From Deltaproteobacteria bacterium (GTDB lineage: Bacteria > Desulfobacterota > Desulfomonilia > UBA1062), in the NCBI GenBank assembly GCA_018433085.1, contig JAHDRW010000019.1, positions 186,001-250,000 of the forward strand: a stretch of 64,000 bases of DNA. Reading direction: 5' to 3'. The position numbers and the translations under genes are program-made. The notes beneath the pieces were generated by a model that did no database searches, was not told the DNA's origin, and worked only from the letters and a program-made list of their open reading frames with translations. Below are positions 34,496-43,969 of the stretch, piece after piece (position 1 is the stretch's first letter; every line of letters starts with the position of its first letter).

Positions 34496-35716
34496 CTATA
34501 TGGTCCCGCCGATCCTCTCCATGGCCTCGACTACCCGTTCGAGGTCGTTGAACGCGCTGATCCTCACGTAACCCTGTCCGCATCGTCCAAAGCCCGCGCC
34601 GGGGGTGCAGACCACGCCCGCCTTTTCCAGGAGCAGGTCGAAGAACTCCCAGGAATCGGTCTTTGCGTCCACCCATATATAGGGCGAGTTGTCACCGCCC
34701 ACGCATGAATAGCCGAACCCTTTTAATTTATTGAGGATATGCCCGGCATTGTTCAGATAGTAGTCGATGAGAGACCTGACCTGTGCCCTGCCTTCCTCGG
34801 TGTAGACAGCCGCCGCCGCCCTCTGTACCGGATAGGAGACGCCGTTGAACTTGGTGGTCTGGCGCCTGTTCCACAGACCGTGGAGCAGGTGGGCGCAGCC
34901 GGAGGTGTCGTAAGCGGCGCAGTCTCTGGGGACAACGGTGAACGCGCACCTGAGGCCTGTGAAGCCGGCGGTCTTGGAGAAGCTCCTAAACTCTATGGCG
35001 ACCTCCCGCGCGCCGGGTATCTCGTAGATGGAGCGGGGGATGGCGTCGTCGCGGATGAAGGCCTCGTAGGCGGCGTCGTACAGGATGAGCGCCCGGTTCT
35101 CGCGGGCGTAGTCCACCCATCGGGAAAGGCGATCCCGGGTGATGGTCGCCCCGGTCGGGTTGTTGGGGAAACAGAGGTATATCAGGTCCACCTTTTCGCG
35201 GGGCAGCTCGGGTACGAACCCGTTGCCGGCGGTGCTCTCCAGGTACACGATGTTGCCGTACCGGCCGTCCGACAGATCCCCGGCCCTGCCTGCCATGATA
35301 TTGGTGTCCAGATAGACCGGATAGACCGGGTCGGGAATGGCCACCCGGATATCACGGGCAAAGATCTCCTGGATGTTCGCGGTGTCGCACTTGGCGCCGT
35401 CGCTTATGAATATCTCGTCGGCCGATATGTCCGCGCCCCGTGATCTGAAGTCGTTTTCCGCGATTGCCTCCCGCAGGAATGCATAGCCCTGTTCGGGCCC
35501 GTAACCGTAGAAGGTTCCCTGAGCGGACATCTCGTCCACCGCCGCGTGCAGGGCGCTGATGCATGCTCCGGGCAGCGGCCGGGTGACATCGCCTATGCCG
35601 AGCTTGATCACCTTCTTCCCCGGGTTTTTCTCCTGGAACGAGGAGACCCGCCTGGCGATCTCTGAGAAGAGGTATGATGCCTTGAGGTTCAGGTAGTTCT
35701 CGTTGATTCTGATCAT
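34496..35716 (-). CDS. dapL: LL-diaminopimelate aminotransferase
   Basis: PLP enzyme that makes LL-diaminopimelate from tetrahydrodipicolinate in one step, bypassing the succinylase/acetylase routes. The 406-residue sequence has the class I/II aminotransferase fold with Schiff-base Lys in [15 protein letters not shown], the phosphate-binding [11 protein letters not shown] and [11 protein letters not shown]; the N-terminal [20 protein letters not shown] and the [21 protein letters not shown]-like region mark DapL rather than general AspAT. DapL occurs in many Desulfobacterota, Firmicutes, Chlamydiae and plants. Start ATG 35716 follows GAGGTGAGACAAAGGGACC. First gene of the minus-strand group. 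Confidence 0.96.
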   Translation of the reverse strand: MIRINENYLNLKASYLFSEIARRVSSFQEKNPGKKVIKLGIGDVTRPLPGACISALHAAVDEMSAQGTFYGYGPEQGYAFLREAIAENDFRSRGADISADEIFISDGAKCDTANIQEIFARDIRVAIPDPVYPVYLDTNIMAGRAGDLSDGRYGNIVYLESTAGNGFVPELPREKVDLIYLCFPNNPTGATITRDRLSRWVDYARENRALILYDAAYEAFIRDDAIPRSIYEIPGAREVAIEFRSFSKTAGFTGLRCAFTVVPRDCAAYDTSGCAHLLHGLWNRRQTTKFNGVSYPVQRAAAAVYTEEGRAQVRSLIDYYLNNAGHILNKLKGFGYSCVGGDNSPYIWVDAKTDSWEFFDLLLEKAGVVCTPGAGFGRCGQGYVRISAFNDLERVVEAMERIGGTI

Positions 35717-35939
35717 GGTCCCTTTGTCTCACCTCTCTTTCGCGTCAGTCATCTCATGGCCTTTTCCCGTGAAGGAACAGGTCCATGACTATCTACCACA
35801 GCTTTTTCCCTGGGAAAAACAGTTTCTCTTTCCCTTCCTGAAAAAAGCCTGTTTTCTCGCCCGAGAGCAGTTTCTTAAGAGGAAGTATTAAGAAATAAAA
35901 CAGCTTTGTCGAATAATACTATCATAAGATACACACGGA

Positions 35940-36302
35940 GTGGATGTGAAGAAGGACAAGCGAAGGCATTCCAGAAAACTGCTCAGGATCGAAGCCCGTT
36001 ATCAGGACTCTTACGGCAGGGTCTTGAAGGGAACCGTGAGAAATTTGAGCCTCAGCGGGGTATTCATCGAAACTCAGCAACCTCTGGAGAAGGGCGAGAG
36101 CCTGCACGCAACGCTCGACGCCCACGATCTCGGCAAGGTGATCGATGTCTCGGGCAAGGTAGTGCGGCTTGAGTTGAACAAGGGGATGGCCATAGAGTTC
36201 GATGATCAGAACAACCGGGATGTCAAGCTTCTCCTCAGCAGCCTGCGAAAGCTCGACCAGGCCTCTCTGCTCGCACTGAGCCGTTCAGCTCAGGGCGACT
36301 GA
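35940..36302 (+). CDS. PilZ-domain protein
   Basis: Small putative cyclic-di-GMP receptor. Within 120 residues are the PilZ signatures: the basic RRHSRK near the N-terminus (the RxxxR element) and VRNLSLSGVFIETQQPLEKG (the D/NxSxxG element, here NLSLSG). The remainder is a six-stranded PilZ barrel plus a short C-terminal helix. It starts with GTG at 35940 or, with CGGAG at better spacing, GTG 35946. It is transcribed divergently from dapL. The partner process is unknown. Confidence 0.82.
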   Translation: MDVKKDKRRHSRKLLRIEARYQDSYGRVLKGTVRNLSLSGVFIETQQPLEKGESLHATLDAHDLGKVIDVSGKVVRLELNKGMAIEFDDQNNRDVKLLLSSLRKLDQASLLALSRSAQGD

Positions 36303-36449
36303 GCCGATATTTTCCCGTAACCGCTTATCCTGCCCGGAAGCTTTCTCGAGGCCGTGCCCGACTACTGCAGGTTTTCTGTGCTCAGGCCCGCCCCTTTGAG
36401 AAAAAGCATCCCCTTATCGCCAGCCGGAAAAGTCATCGGCGATGTTCCC

Positions 36450-36475
36450 TCACGCCAGGCACTCGCCTGGCGTGA
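36450..36475. terminator. Bidirectional terminator-like palindrome
   Basis: Perfect 11-bp inverted repeat TCACGCCAGGC / GCCTGGCGTGA with an ACTC loop, followed on the plus strand by TATTTAG. It sits between the ends of the PilZ gene (plus) and the TPR gene (minus), where a shared terminator would be expected. Confidence 0.7.
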
Positions 36476-36490
36476 TATTTAGAGGTAGGA

Positions 36491-37228
36491 TCAGAGGTCT
36501 GCCATAAGCCGTTTCGCCCAGTCGCTATAATATCTCTCTTCACACACAGAGGCATGGTCCAGGAGTGCCTTTGCCTGGGCCATATTCTCATCTCCTCCGG
36601 CATCGATGAGGGCCTCGGCGAGGTAGACCTGGCCTTCGGCATCGTCAGGGTAGGCCTGGTTGTATTCTTTCAGGTACGAGATGGCCTTTTCCTTGTCGCT
36701 CAGCGGCCAGGGCAGCACGTACCAGAAACGGCCCAGAGCCTTGATGGGGCCGCCGGTCGTATAGGTCTTGTCGATCTCATAGGATTTTTCGAAGCTCGCC
36801 TGGGTTTTGTCCTTGAGCCCTTCCCGCAGGGCGGTGAGAACACTCACCCCGTCCGAGTAGTTTCCCACGGAGCACCCATACCAGAAATGGCCCTCCACCC
36901 TGTCCGGATTGAGGGCAATGGCCTTCTCGCCGTACATCATGCCCATCTTGCCGTACTGCTTGCAGATACCCTCCCAGCCGTCCGCGTTGCTCTCCTTTGC
37001 CTGGTTGCAGTATTCCCGATAGGAGCGGGAGGCCTTCCATGCGGCATCATAACTGGCGGGGTCCGACTCCGAGGCCTGCGCATAGAGTTCGGCTGACTTC
37101 AGGAGATTGTCGAGTCCTCCCTGATCATAGAGTGCGTCGGCCTGGGCCATGATATCCTGCGCAGCAAGATACCCCGGTAAAACAACCGCGAACAGAACGA
37201 TCAGACATTCTAAGAGAATCCTCCTCAT
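36491..37228 (-). CDS. Exported TPR-like protein, resembling TRAP-associated TatT
   Basis: A 245-residue protein with a signal peptide (MRRILLECLIVLFAVVLPGYLAAQ, cleavage likely after Ala-Ala or AAQ), hence periplasmic. It consists of TPR-like helical hairpins (LLKSAELYAQASESDPASYDAAWKAS, YGEKAIALNPDRVEGHFWYG, YLKEYNQAYPDDAEGQVYLA). The conserved GHFWYGCSVG and GGPIKALGRFWYVLPWPLSDKEKA segments recall the TatT family that accompanies some TRAP transporters, but no TRAP permease is here. A strong AGGAGG ribosome-binding site precedes the ATG, and a TATAAT sits about 25-30 bases upstream on the same strand. Confidence 0.75.
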   Translation of the reverse strand: MRRILLECLIVLFAVVLPGYLAAQDIMAQADALYDQGGLDNLLKSAELYAQASESDPASYDAAWKASRSYREYCNQAKESNADGWEGICKQYGKMGMMYGEKAIALNPDRVEGHFWYGCSVGNYSDGVSVLTALREGLKDKTQASFEKSYEIDKTYTTGGPIKALGRFWYVLPWPLSDKEKAISYLKEYNQAYPDDAEGQVYLAEALIDAGGDENMAQAKALLDHASVCEERYYSDWAKRLMADL

Positions 37229-37478
37229 GGTACTGAACCTCCTTCACACTATATTATAATGATAAATACTATTTCGCTTTCAGGTGTTCTCAAGTGAACG
37301 CGGGTGCGACACAGGGGGCAGGGGTCAGGAGGCCCGTGTTCTCTTCGGGGAAGAGAAAAGACCGCCCCAGGTTGTGCGCCGGAGAGGAAAACGAGGGGAT
37401 CGCCTCTCCTTTAAAGGCCGGCCTGGCGTGGAGCTTTTATGCTTGTCAAAAGGCATGAATTGGCGTAGAAAAAAAAGG

Positions 37479-37850
37479 ATGCAAAATGGGGATCCCTTTT
37501 CTCATATGTCGAATGTAAAAGGGATTGCAGTTGATCTCCCTTTCTGCAGGTTCAGGTACGTCGCCATCGAGGGAGATCCCGTCAGAAGCACCGTCTACGA
37601 CAGCAAGGCCGCCGCGCTCCCACGCCCACACGACGAGGTGGAGAAGCGCGAACCGCCCGTGCGGCGTATCGAGTATGTCCCCCCCGCACCGGTCACGACC
37701 CTGGGTTCCGATCCCTTGGTTTCGAGCGCCTCGGTGATCCACGAGCTCTTCTTCGGGAGAATGCGTGCGGTTTCCACGAGCCCCGCGGGAGGGGGCGATT
37801 ATCAGGTTCTGAAGGAAGAGGCCCCTCACGCCCTGGATCTTTATGTATAG
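37479..37850 (+). CDS. Hypothetical protein, 123 residues
   Basis: Not recognised. It has no signal peptide; its middle (EKREPPVRRIEYVPPAPVTTLG) is proline-rich and probably disordered, and the N-terminal part (VKGIAVDLPFCRFRYVAIEG) looks like beta strands. The start is uncertain: ATG 37479 or ATG 37506 (MSNVKG), both without a strong ribosome-binding site. It ends only 17 bases before the histone-deacetylase-like gene and is likely cotranscribed with it. Confidence 0.5.
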   Translation: MQNGDPFSHMSNVKGIAVDLPFCRFRYVAIEGDPVRSTVYDSKAAALPRPHDEVEKREPPVRRIEYVPPAPVTTLGSDPLVSSASVIHELFFGRMRAVSTSPAGGGDYQVLKEEAPHALDLYV

Positions 37851-37867
37851 CTGAAGGTGGAAATACG

Positions 37868-38884
37868 ATGATCGGTGTGGTGTCAGACCTGAGGTTCATG
37901 GATCACGAAACCGGAGGGTACCATCCCGAGAGTCCTCTGAGAGCTCAATGTCTTCATACCCTCTTCATCAGGGAAGATCCCGGGATAGTGCTCGTTCAGC
38001 CGTCCGTCTCGCCGGTTGAAGACATCGCGCTCAACCACGGCAGGGGCTATATCGAGTCCATAGCCCGCGCCGCAGGGAGAGAGTCGGCGGTAAACCTCGA
38101 TCCAGACACCGTGTGCTGTCCCGATTCGTACGAGGTTTCCCTCCAGGCTGCGGGATCGCTGATCAGTCTGTGCAGAATGGCACTGGATCGAGGAATCGAC
38201 GCAGGCTTCGCCTGTGTGAGGCCGCCGGGGCACCACGCGAGGAAAGACCGCGCCATGGGCTTCTGCCTGTTCAACAACGTGGCGATTGCCGCATCCAAGG
38301 CCGTCAGGTCGTTCGGGGTAGAGCGGGTGGTGATCGTGGACTTCGATGTCCATCACGGAAACGGCACCCAGGAGAGCTTCTACGCGGACAACCGGGTGTT
38401 GTACTTCTCGACCCATCAGTACCCCTTCTATCCGGGGACCGGCGCCCTGTCCGAGACCGGGACAGGGGAGGGCGCCGGGTATACCGTGAACTGTCCACTG
38501 AGCGGGGGAATGAATGACGGGAACTTCCTGGCCGTATACCGACACATTCTCCAGCCGATCATCGAGGAATACGAGCCCGGGCTGGTGCTGGTGTCCGCGG
38601 GTTTCGACGCCCATGCCATGGACCCCATCGGCGGCATGCAGCTCAGCTCGGATGGATTTGCCGCAATCGCGGCCGTCATCCAGGAGGCTGCCAAAAACGT
38701 GGGCGCCCCGGTCGTGTATTCGCTCGAAGGCGGGTACCATCTCGGTGCGCTGAAGGAATCCGTGTCCAGAGTGATGGATATGCTCAAGGGAACAGCCACT
38801 CCATCCATCGAGCCGCTACCGTTTCCCGGGCTGGAGAAATTCATCAGAGTACACGGGCAGATATGGCCCCTGGCAATGAGATAG
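37868..38884 (+). CDS. Histone deacetylase/AcuC/APAH-superfamily deacetylase
   Basis: Zinc-dependent amidohydrolase of the class II histone deacetylase fold, in bacteria often acting on acetylpolyamines or acetyl-lysine. The 338 residues keep all active-site elements: RPPGHHA (His pair), VDFDVHHGNGT (zinc ligands Asp and His), VSAGFDAHAMD (zinc Asp) and SLEGGYHLGAL (transition-state Tyr). ATG 37868 follows AAGGTGGAAATACG. It sits between an unknown small gene and a cNMP-binding protein, all on the plus strand. Substrate not determinable from sequence. Confidence 0.92.
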   Translation: MIGVVSDLRFMDHETGGYHPESPLRAQCLHTLFIREDPGIVLVQPSVSPVEDIALNHGRGYIESIARAAGRESAVNLDPDTVCCPDSYEVSLQAAGSLISLCRMALDRGIDAGFACVRPPGHHARKDRAMGFCLFNNVAIAASKAVRSFGVERVVIVDFDVHHGNGTQESFYADNRVLYFSTHQYPFYPGTGALSETGTGEGAGYTVNCPLSGGMNDGNFLAVYRHILQPIIEEYEPGLVLVSAGFDAHAMDPIGGMQLSSDGFAAIAAVIQEAAKNVGAPVVYSLEGGYHLGALKESVSRVMDMLKGTATPSIEPLPFPGLEKFIRVHGQIWPLAMR

Positions 38885-38899
38885 AGGGTAAAGTTTCTC

Positions 38900-39655
38900 G
38901 TGTCCGTTGCCGAAACGGCAAGTATGCTGGAACCCAGGACCATCGAGGCGGTGTCGGTAAAAGAGTATCGTCCCGGCGAGGTTATCGTACGGGAAGGGGA
39001 CGCCAACGAATACTTCTACGCGATTCTCCAGGGAGAGGTCCAGATTTACCAGATGGACAAACCCATCCGCATTCTCTCCGACCGTGACGTGTTCGGCCTC
39101 GAGAACTACTACCGGGGGATCCCCTACAGCACCACGGCCAAGGCCATGAAGTCCTCGCGCGTGGCCGCCTACGAGTCAGACGCCATCGAAGACATCGCCT
39201 TCAGCAAACCCGGCCTGGTGAGCATGGTCCTGCGCTCGGCATATCTGCAACTGGAGCAGACCACCTCGGTGGCCGAGTCCAATATCCCCTACAGCGAGAC
39301 CATCAATCTCGATGTACGGGAGTTCGCCGACGGTGAAACCATCATCGAAGAGGGTACGGACGGCACCGAGATATTCAAGCTCTATCAGGTGGAGCAGGGG
39401 CTCGAGGTCCTCAGGAAAGGGGTGCGCATCGCCACGATCACAAAACCGGGCGAGTACTTCGGCGAGATGAGTTTTATCCTCAACGAGCCGAGGAGCGCGA
39501 CCATCCGCTCCTTGGGCAGAAGCGTGGTCGAAGTCCTCCCGGTTCACGAGGGGGGGCTGGAGAAGATCATCAGCGAAAACCCAGAGGTTGCCCAAAAGAT
39601 CATCTCTTCTCTTGCCCAGAGGCTCAAGCAGGCAAACCTTCTCATCGTCAAATAG
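38900..39655 (+). CDS. Protein with two cyclic-nucleotide-binding (CRP-type cupin) domains
   Basis: A 251-residue protein made of two cNMP-binding beta-barrel domains (about 15-125 and 135-250): first EYRPGEVIVREGDANEYFYAILQGEVQIY, second EFADGETIIEEGTDGTEIFKLYQVEQG with GEYFGEMSFILNEPRSATIRSL containing the phosphate-binding cassette GEMS...RSAT. Only the second domain has the canonical cassette. No helix-turn-helix follows, so it is not a CRP transcription factor. Start is GTG 38900, 15 bases after the deacetylase stop, suggesting one operon. Confidence 0.87.
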   Translation: MSVAETASMLEPRTIEAVSVKEYRPGEVIVREGDANEYFYAILQGEVQIYQMDKPIRILSDRDVFGLENYYRGIPYSTTAKAMKSSRVAAYESDAIEDIAFSKPGLVSMVLRSAYLQLEQTTSVAESNIPYSETINLDVREFADGETIIEEGTDGTEIFKLYQVEQGLEVLRKGVRIATITKPGEYFGEMSFILNEPRSATIRSLGRSVVEVLPVHEGGLEKIISENPEVAQKIISSLAQRLKQANLLIVK

Positions 39656-39720
39656 AGAGTCTTATCGGAAGTCCATCAATCCGCAGGGTAAGGAACCCTT
39701 CTTAGGGATGGGTGCTGTCT

Positions 39721-40878
39721 TCAGGGGATATCGTCTCCGGAACCCCGAGCACCGGATGGAATCGTCCCGGCATCTCCGTACCCGTGCCCCGGCCCGCACG
39801 ATGTTCTTTCCATCAGGGCCCTGATCGCGGGAATTGCCTGAAGCGCCGTGTTTCTGCCCTGTTCGATCGTGAGCTCTCCCTTGTTGAACTCCAGGGCCCG
39901 CACCCCGTCGACCACCGGTTCGATGAGGATATCGGGCTTGAGGTGCATGAGCATCAGACGGTTTTTCTGATATTGCTGGATGTTCGTGGCACTGAGCATG
40001 ACCTCGAAGATGTTGAGCATGCCCGTTCGATCCTTTTCGGAAAAGCTCCGGCCGATGAGGGATGCGATCCTGTCCCTGCTCTGGACGAGCTGCTCCTGCA
40101 GGGCGATGAACAGCTCGCGGTCACGGGAGGTTCCGGCCTGATGCCTGCCCGTGCTCATCAGCGACTCCCGGATGGACTTCACCCTCGCGGAGAGCCTCTC
40201 GGTCCTGAGTGCCCTGAGCGCACGGTCGATGAACCAGGAGGGGAGGTCCTCGTCATCGTGCGACGATTCTTTCTGGGCGCTTAAGATCGCCCGTTTCTGT
40301 GTGGCCGGGATCTTATCGGGAAGCTTTGAGTGCAGGTTGCACGCAATGGTCACATCCGGGGAAAGATCGGCGAGAATATCAAGGGGAAGCGGGTCCGAGA
40401 CGCCGCCGTCCGTCAGGAGCCTTCCGCCTGCCACCACGGGCTTGAAGACGCCGGGCATGGAGATGCTCGCCATGACCGCGTCGACCAGGGGGCCGCGAGA
40501 CAGGGGGACCGTCTCCCCGGTGAGGAGGTCGGTGGCCACCGCGGCAAAGGTGATCGGGAGGTCTTCGATCCTGATGTCTCCGAGCAGGGAATGGAGAAAC
40601 TTCCGCGCCTTTTTCCCGGCGAAGAGGCCGGATACCGGAAACACGGGATCGGCATAGAAGCTCAGGGCGTCCATGAACGAAAGACCCGAGATGAGCTCCT
40701 TGAAGGCATCCATGGCGCCGCACGCGTACATGGCACCCACAGCCGCACCGGCGCTGGAACCCACAATGATGTCTATCGGGATGCCGTGCTCTTGAAGTAC
40801 CTCAAGCACCCCGATATGCGCGCCGCCCATGGCCCCTCCGCTGTCCAGTGCAATGCCGACGGTCAGCTTTCTTTTCAT
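39721..40878 (-). CDS. Patatin-like phospholipase
   Basis: Serine esterase/lipid acyl hydrolase of the patatin/RssA family, 385 residues. The oxyanion motif DSGGAMGGAHIG, the nucleophile elbow G40-S-S42-A-G44 and the catalytic Asp of LLTDGGVSDPLP form a full Ser-Asp dyad. After the roughly 200-residue hydrolase domain comes a charged helical C-terminal region not found in RssA. ATG 40878 is chosen because AGGGGATACTTC precedes it and the family start follows; the in-frame ATG at 40914 is less likely. Convergent with the cNMP gene, divergent from the PAS kinase. Confidence 0.88.
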   Translation of the reverse strand: MKRKLTVGIALDSGGAMGGAHIGVLEVLQEHGIPIDIIVGSSAGAAVGAMYACGAMDAFKELISGLSFMDALSFYADPVFPVSGLFAGKKARKFLHSLLGDIRIEDLPITFAAVATDLLTGETVPLSRGPLVDAVMASISMPGVFKPVVAGGRLLTDGGVSDPLPLDILADLSPDVTIACNLHSKLPDKIPATQKRAILSAQKESSHDDEDLPSWFIDRALRALRTERLSARVKSIRESLMSTGRHQAGTSRDRELFIALQEQLVQSRDRIASLIGRSFSEKDRTGMLNIFEVMLSATNIQQYQKNRLMLMHLKPDILIEPVVDGVRALEFNKGELTIEQGRNTALQAIPAIRALMERTSCGPGHGYGDAGTIPSGARGSGDDIP

Positions 40879-41004
40879 GAAGTATCCCCTACCGGATAAC
40901 GCCTCTGAAATCAATCCGGGACAGGCAGACCGGAAAAACGGACTCCGGTTCTTAGCAGGAAGGCGGGAATAAAGAATATCCCCTTATATTCCGAGTAATT
41001 CTCC

Positions 41005-42399
41005 ATGGATGTTTTCTGGTATGGAGGCCCTGTACCCGCCGGCGTGGAGGGGGTCAGGCAGACGGAAACACTCGATTGTGTTCCCGAGAAGAGTCTGCTC
41101 TTCCTCGACGACAGGGGTCGTGTACAGTGGGATGCAATCCGGGGCCGGCGGGCGTATCTCGTGTCCGACCTCCCCATCTCCACCCCCCTGCCCGAACAGG
41201 TGGTGGGGGTGATACCGCGCGACACCATGGTCATCCAGGCCATTGTCACCCTGTATACCGAGATGCGTGAGTCCTACGACATCGGCGACAAACTCATCCG
41301 GTCGCTCAATGAAAAAGAGCTTGCCATCCAGGAAAAGCAGAAGACCATGCTGCGGGACAGCAAACGCTACAATGCCATCATCAAAAACGCCACCGATCTG
41401 ATCTTCGCGCTCGGACCCACCGGGAAGATCATGTTCTGCAACGAGACCGTCCAGAACTATCTGGATCACGGCCGCACACCGGTCATCGGACGGGCGCTCG
41501 TGGATTATGTGGTGGACGAGGACAAGGACCTGGTTCTCGACTTGGTCGTGAGCGGTTTCCGCAAGGGCGTGCCCTCCAAGATCGAGGCCAGGTTCTGTCT
41601 TGCCGGGGGAAAGACCGGGATATTCTCGTGCATGAGCACGCCCCTGGCCGAAGACGGGCACATATATGCGCTCTCGGTCATCGGGCGGGACATCACCGAC
41701 ATCCGGTCCATGCAGCACCGGCTCTCTCTGCAGGCAAAGGACCTCACGCTCATGATCAACGGGCTTTCCCACGAGCTGAGAAACCCGCTGACCGTGATCG
41801 GTGCGTACATGAAGAGGATCGAAAAAAGAGACAACGGCCTGAAGGCGGAACTCATGGGTACTGCACTGTCCGGAATCCACTCCTCGATCCGGAGGATCGA
41901 GGAGATGATCGTGAGGATCGAGCAGTACGAGACCATGGTGAACAGGGGACTCGCCTATGCCCGGACAGACCTGCGACTCTTGATATCCGAGGTGATCTCC
42001 CGGCACCCAGCCGCTCCCGAGGTAGATCTCGAAGGCGATGGGGAGCTCATGGCCTGCACCGATGCCTGTCATGTGCAGGCGGCATTTTCACGCATCCTGG
42101 ACAATGCCGTGGAAACCGGGTCTGAGAGGATTCTCGCCACCCTTTCCCACCACGATGGATTCGCCTATGTTTCTCTGCGTGATTATGGTCCGGGCGTGAA
42201 GGACGACATCGAGTCCATCTTTGCCCCATTCTCCTCCTCCGACCCCATGAAGATAGGCCTCGGCCTCACGGAGGCACGCATTGCCATGGTCAAGATAGGA
42301 TCGCACATCGAGGTGATACCCCAGGCAAACCCGGGCGCGGTCTTTACCCTGAAGATCCTCATGGACCGCAGGAACCTCATCAGGGACGAGGATGCGTGA
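41005..42399 (+). CDS. PAS-domain sensor histidine kinase
   Basis: Soluble two-component kinase, 464 residues. An N-terminal region of about 130 residues (unrecognised, ending in a coiled coil NEKELAIQEKQKTMLRD) is followed by one PAS domain (about 130-235, ITDIRSM at its end), HisKA with H256 in NGLSHELRNPLTVIGAY, and a short ATPase domain (SRILDNAVETGS as N-box, RDYGPGVKDDI as G1, SSDPMKIGLGLTEARIAM as G2). The ATG 41005 lacks a strong ribosome-binding site. No adjacent response regulator; the receiver protein at 61792 is far away. Confidence 0.9.
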   Translation: MDVFWYGGPVPAGVEGVRQTETLDCVPEKSLLFLDDRGRVQWDAIRGRRAYLVSDLPISTPLPEQVVGVIPRDTMVIQAIVTLYTEMRESYDIGDKLIRSLNEKELAIQEKQKTMLRDSKRYNAIIKNATDLIFALGPTGKIMFCNETVQNYLDHGRTPVIGRALVDYVVDEDKDLVLDLVVSGFRKGVPSKIEARFCLAGGKTGIFSCMSTPLAEDGHIYALSVIGRDITDIRSMQHRLSLQAKDLTLMINGLSHELRNPLTVIGAYMKRIEKRDNGLKAELMGTALSGIHSSIRRIEEMIVRIEQYETMVNRGLAYARTDLRLLISEVISRHPAAPEVDLEGDGELMACTDACHVQAAFSRILDNAVETGSERILATLSHHDGFAYVSLRDYGPGVKDDIESIFAPFSSSDPMKIGLGLTEARIAMVKIGSHIEVIPQANPGAVFTLKILMDRRNLIRDEDA

Positions 42400-42603
42400 A
42401 TCAAGGCCGTAAAGGTTTTTTCTTCAAACCCGCTCTTTCTCGAACACCCCTTCGTATGCCAGAAATATCCTGTTAAATACTCCTCCGCATTCGTTTCGGA
42501 GGACGGGAAGGGTGGGGCCTGATTCTCGTTCAGGCTTTCTGCGGGAAAGGGTACAGGGCTTGCCCTTAAGATTTATGATATTGATTCAACGCAAGGAGGC
42601 CGT

Positions 42604-42748
42604 ATGGGCTCTGCCGAACCGGTATGTGACGGTGTCTATCTGGTGGCCGGCGCGGGCATTTTCCACATGCAGGATGCCATGGCGTTGGTTATCGACTGCG
42701 GCGACGAGCTGGTGATGATCGACTCGGGGGCGGGCAGGGGAAAACCGG
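42604..42748 (+). pseudogene. 5' remnant of a metallo-beta-lactamase-fold hydrolase
   Basis: A CAAGGAGG ribosome-binding site and ATG introduce a sequence typical of the first strands of a metallo-beta-lactamase fold: VCDGVYLVAGAGIFHMQDAMALVIDCGDELVMIDSGAG. The similarity stops near codon 47, before the HxHxDH zinc motif, where the end of the minus-strand EAL/HDOD gene begins (42749). The frame then runs to a stop at 42807 with unrelated residues. This is best read as a gene cut by a deletion or rearrangement. Confidence 0.7.
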
Positions 42749-43969
42749 TCAGTGCCCGGTCGTATCCATCAGGGCATCGGCCCAGCCCAGGGCGTGGAAG
42801 TAGATAGCGGGCAGCTTCTCCGTGTCGATGCCCAGGGCGGAACCGAGGGAGTTCACCTCGTCCCAGTTGCCCCGTTCGTAGCTCTCGGCCAGCCTCAGGT
42901 ACGAGCTCATGAAGCCCTCGCCGTCTAGCAGGGCGGTCTTGATCGCATGCGACAGGGGCAGCCTTTCCAGCACGTGCTCCATGGGAGACTCCAGGATGGC
43001 GTCGATCAGCGAGAAAAGCCCCAGGGTAAAGAGCTGGGACGGATCGGTGCCGCCCGCCTTGAGTATCCCGAGACTCTCGCAGAGCTTGGCCCTGATGACC
43101 GAGCTCTTGAGAAGCTCGTCCGGTTTGTCCTGGCTGAGCTCGGACATGATGATCACCGAGAGGAAGCTCTTGATCCCCTTTTCTCCGAGCATGAGGATGG
43201 CGTGCTTGATTGAGGTGATCTCGTTCAGCCTGCGGAAAAAGGGCGAGTTCATGTAGCACAGGAGCTTGTAGGAGATTCCCACGTCCCGCTCTATGAGCTT
43301 CCTCAACTCGTTCACCCGGAAGCAGTCGTTGCCGGCCTCTGTCATGATTTGCAGGAGGTTCATCTTGAGGGTGGGTATTTCCGTCTCCCGCATGAGCTCG
43401 GGCCTGCTGAAGAAATATCCCTGGAAATAGGTGAAGCCCAGATCCAGGGCAATCCTGAACTGCTCCATGGTCTCCACCTTTTCCGCCAGCAGGGTGCAGC
43501 CATTGCGGGACAAGACCTCGACATACCTGCGGATGGTGTCCATGTCGGTGTTGAGGAAATCGATCTTGATGATGTCGGCCAGCTGAATGAGACCGATCAG
43601 CTCCCTGCGGTAGGTGAAGTCGTCCAGCGCTATCTGGTAGCCCGCGGAGGAAAGCTCTGCACAGCATTGCAGGAAGGGCGCGTCCGGATGCACATCCTCC
43701 AGAACCTCGATGGTGGTGATCTGCGGGGGAAAGAGCTGCGGAATCCCCAGATGTATCAGCTCCGGGGTAAAGTTGATGAAGGCGCGCTTCCCGCCGGTTA
43801 TCTGTTCGATGTCCGAGGAGAAGAAGGTGCTAGAAAGCACCCGCGAGGTGGCACTGCTTCCGTTGATGTCCGGGAAGAAATTCGCTATACCGTCCCGGAA
43901 GAGGAGCTCGTAGGCGTGGATAGTCTTCTCCCGGGAGAAAATCGGTTGACGTGCTAGATATACATTCAT
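42749..43969 (-). CDS. EAL-HDOD (YuxH-type) signalling protein
   Basis: A 406-residue protein with an N-terminal EAL-like domain (about 1-200) and a C-terminal HDOD domain (about 205-390). The EAL box is IHAYELLFRDG (E-L-L instead of E-A-L), and IALDDFTY, IIKIDFL and LLAEKVETMEQF are kept, so some metal ligands remain but c-di-GMP hydrolysis is uncertain; such proteins often act only as regulators. HDOD features include the ISYKLLCYMNSPFF and ILMLGEKGIKSFLSV motifs. Start chosen at ATG 43969 (MNVYLARQPIF), where family similarity begins. Its stop abuts the metallo-beta-lactamase remnant. Confidence 0.88.
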   Translation of the reverse strand: MNVYLARQPIFSREKTIHAYELLFRDGIANFFPDINGSSATSRVLSSTFFSSDIEQITGGKRAFINFTPELIHLGIPQLFPPQITTIEVLEDVHPDAPFLQCCAELSSAGYQIALDDFTYRRELIGLIQLADIIKIDFLNTDMDTIRRYVEVLSRNGCTLLAEKVETMEQFRIALDLGFTYFQGYFFSRPELMRETEIPTLKMNLLQIMTEAGNDCFRVNELRKLIERDVGISYKLLCYMNSPFFRRLNEITSIKHAILMLGEKGIKSFLSVIIMSELSQDKPDELLKSSVIRAKLCESLGILKAGGTDPSQLFTLGLFSLIDAILESPMEHVLERLPLSHAIKTALLDGEGFMSSYLRLAESYERGNWDEVNSLGSALGIDTEKLPAIYFHALGWADALMDTTGH

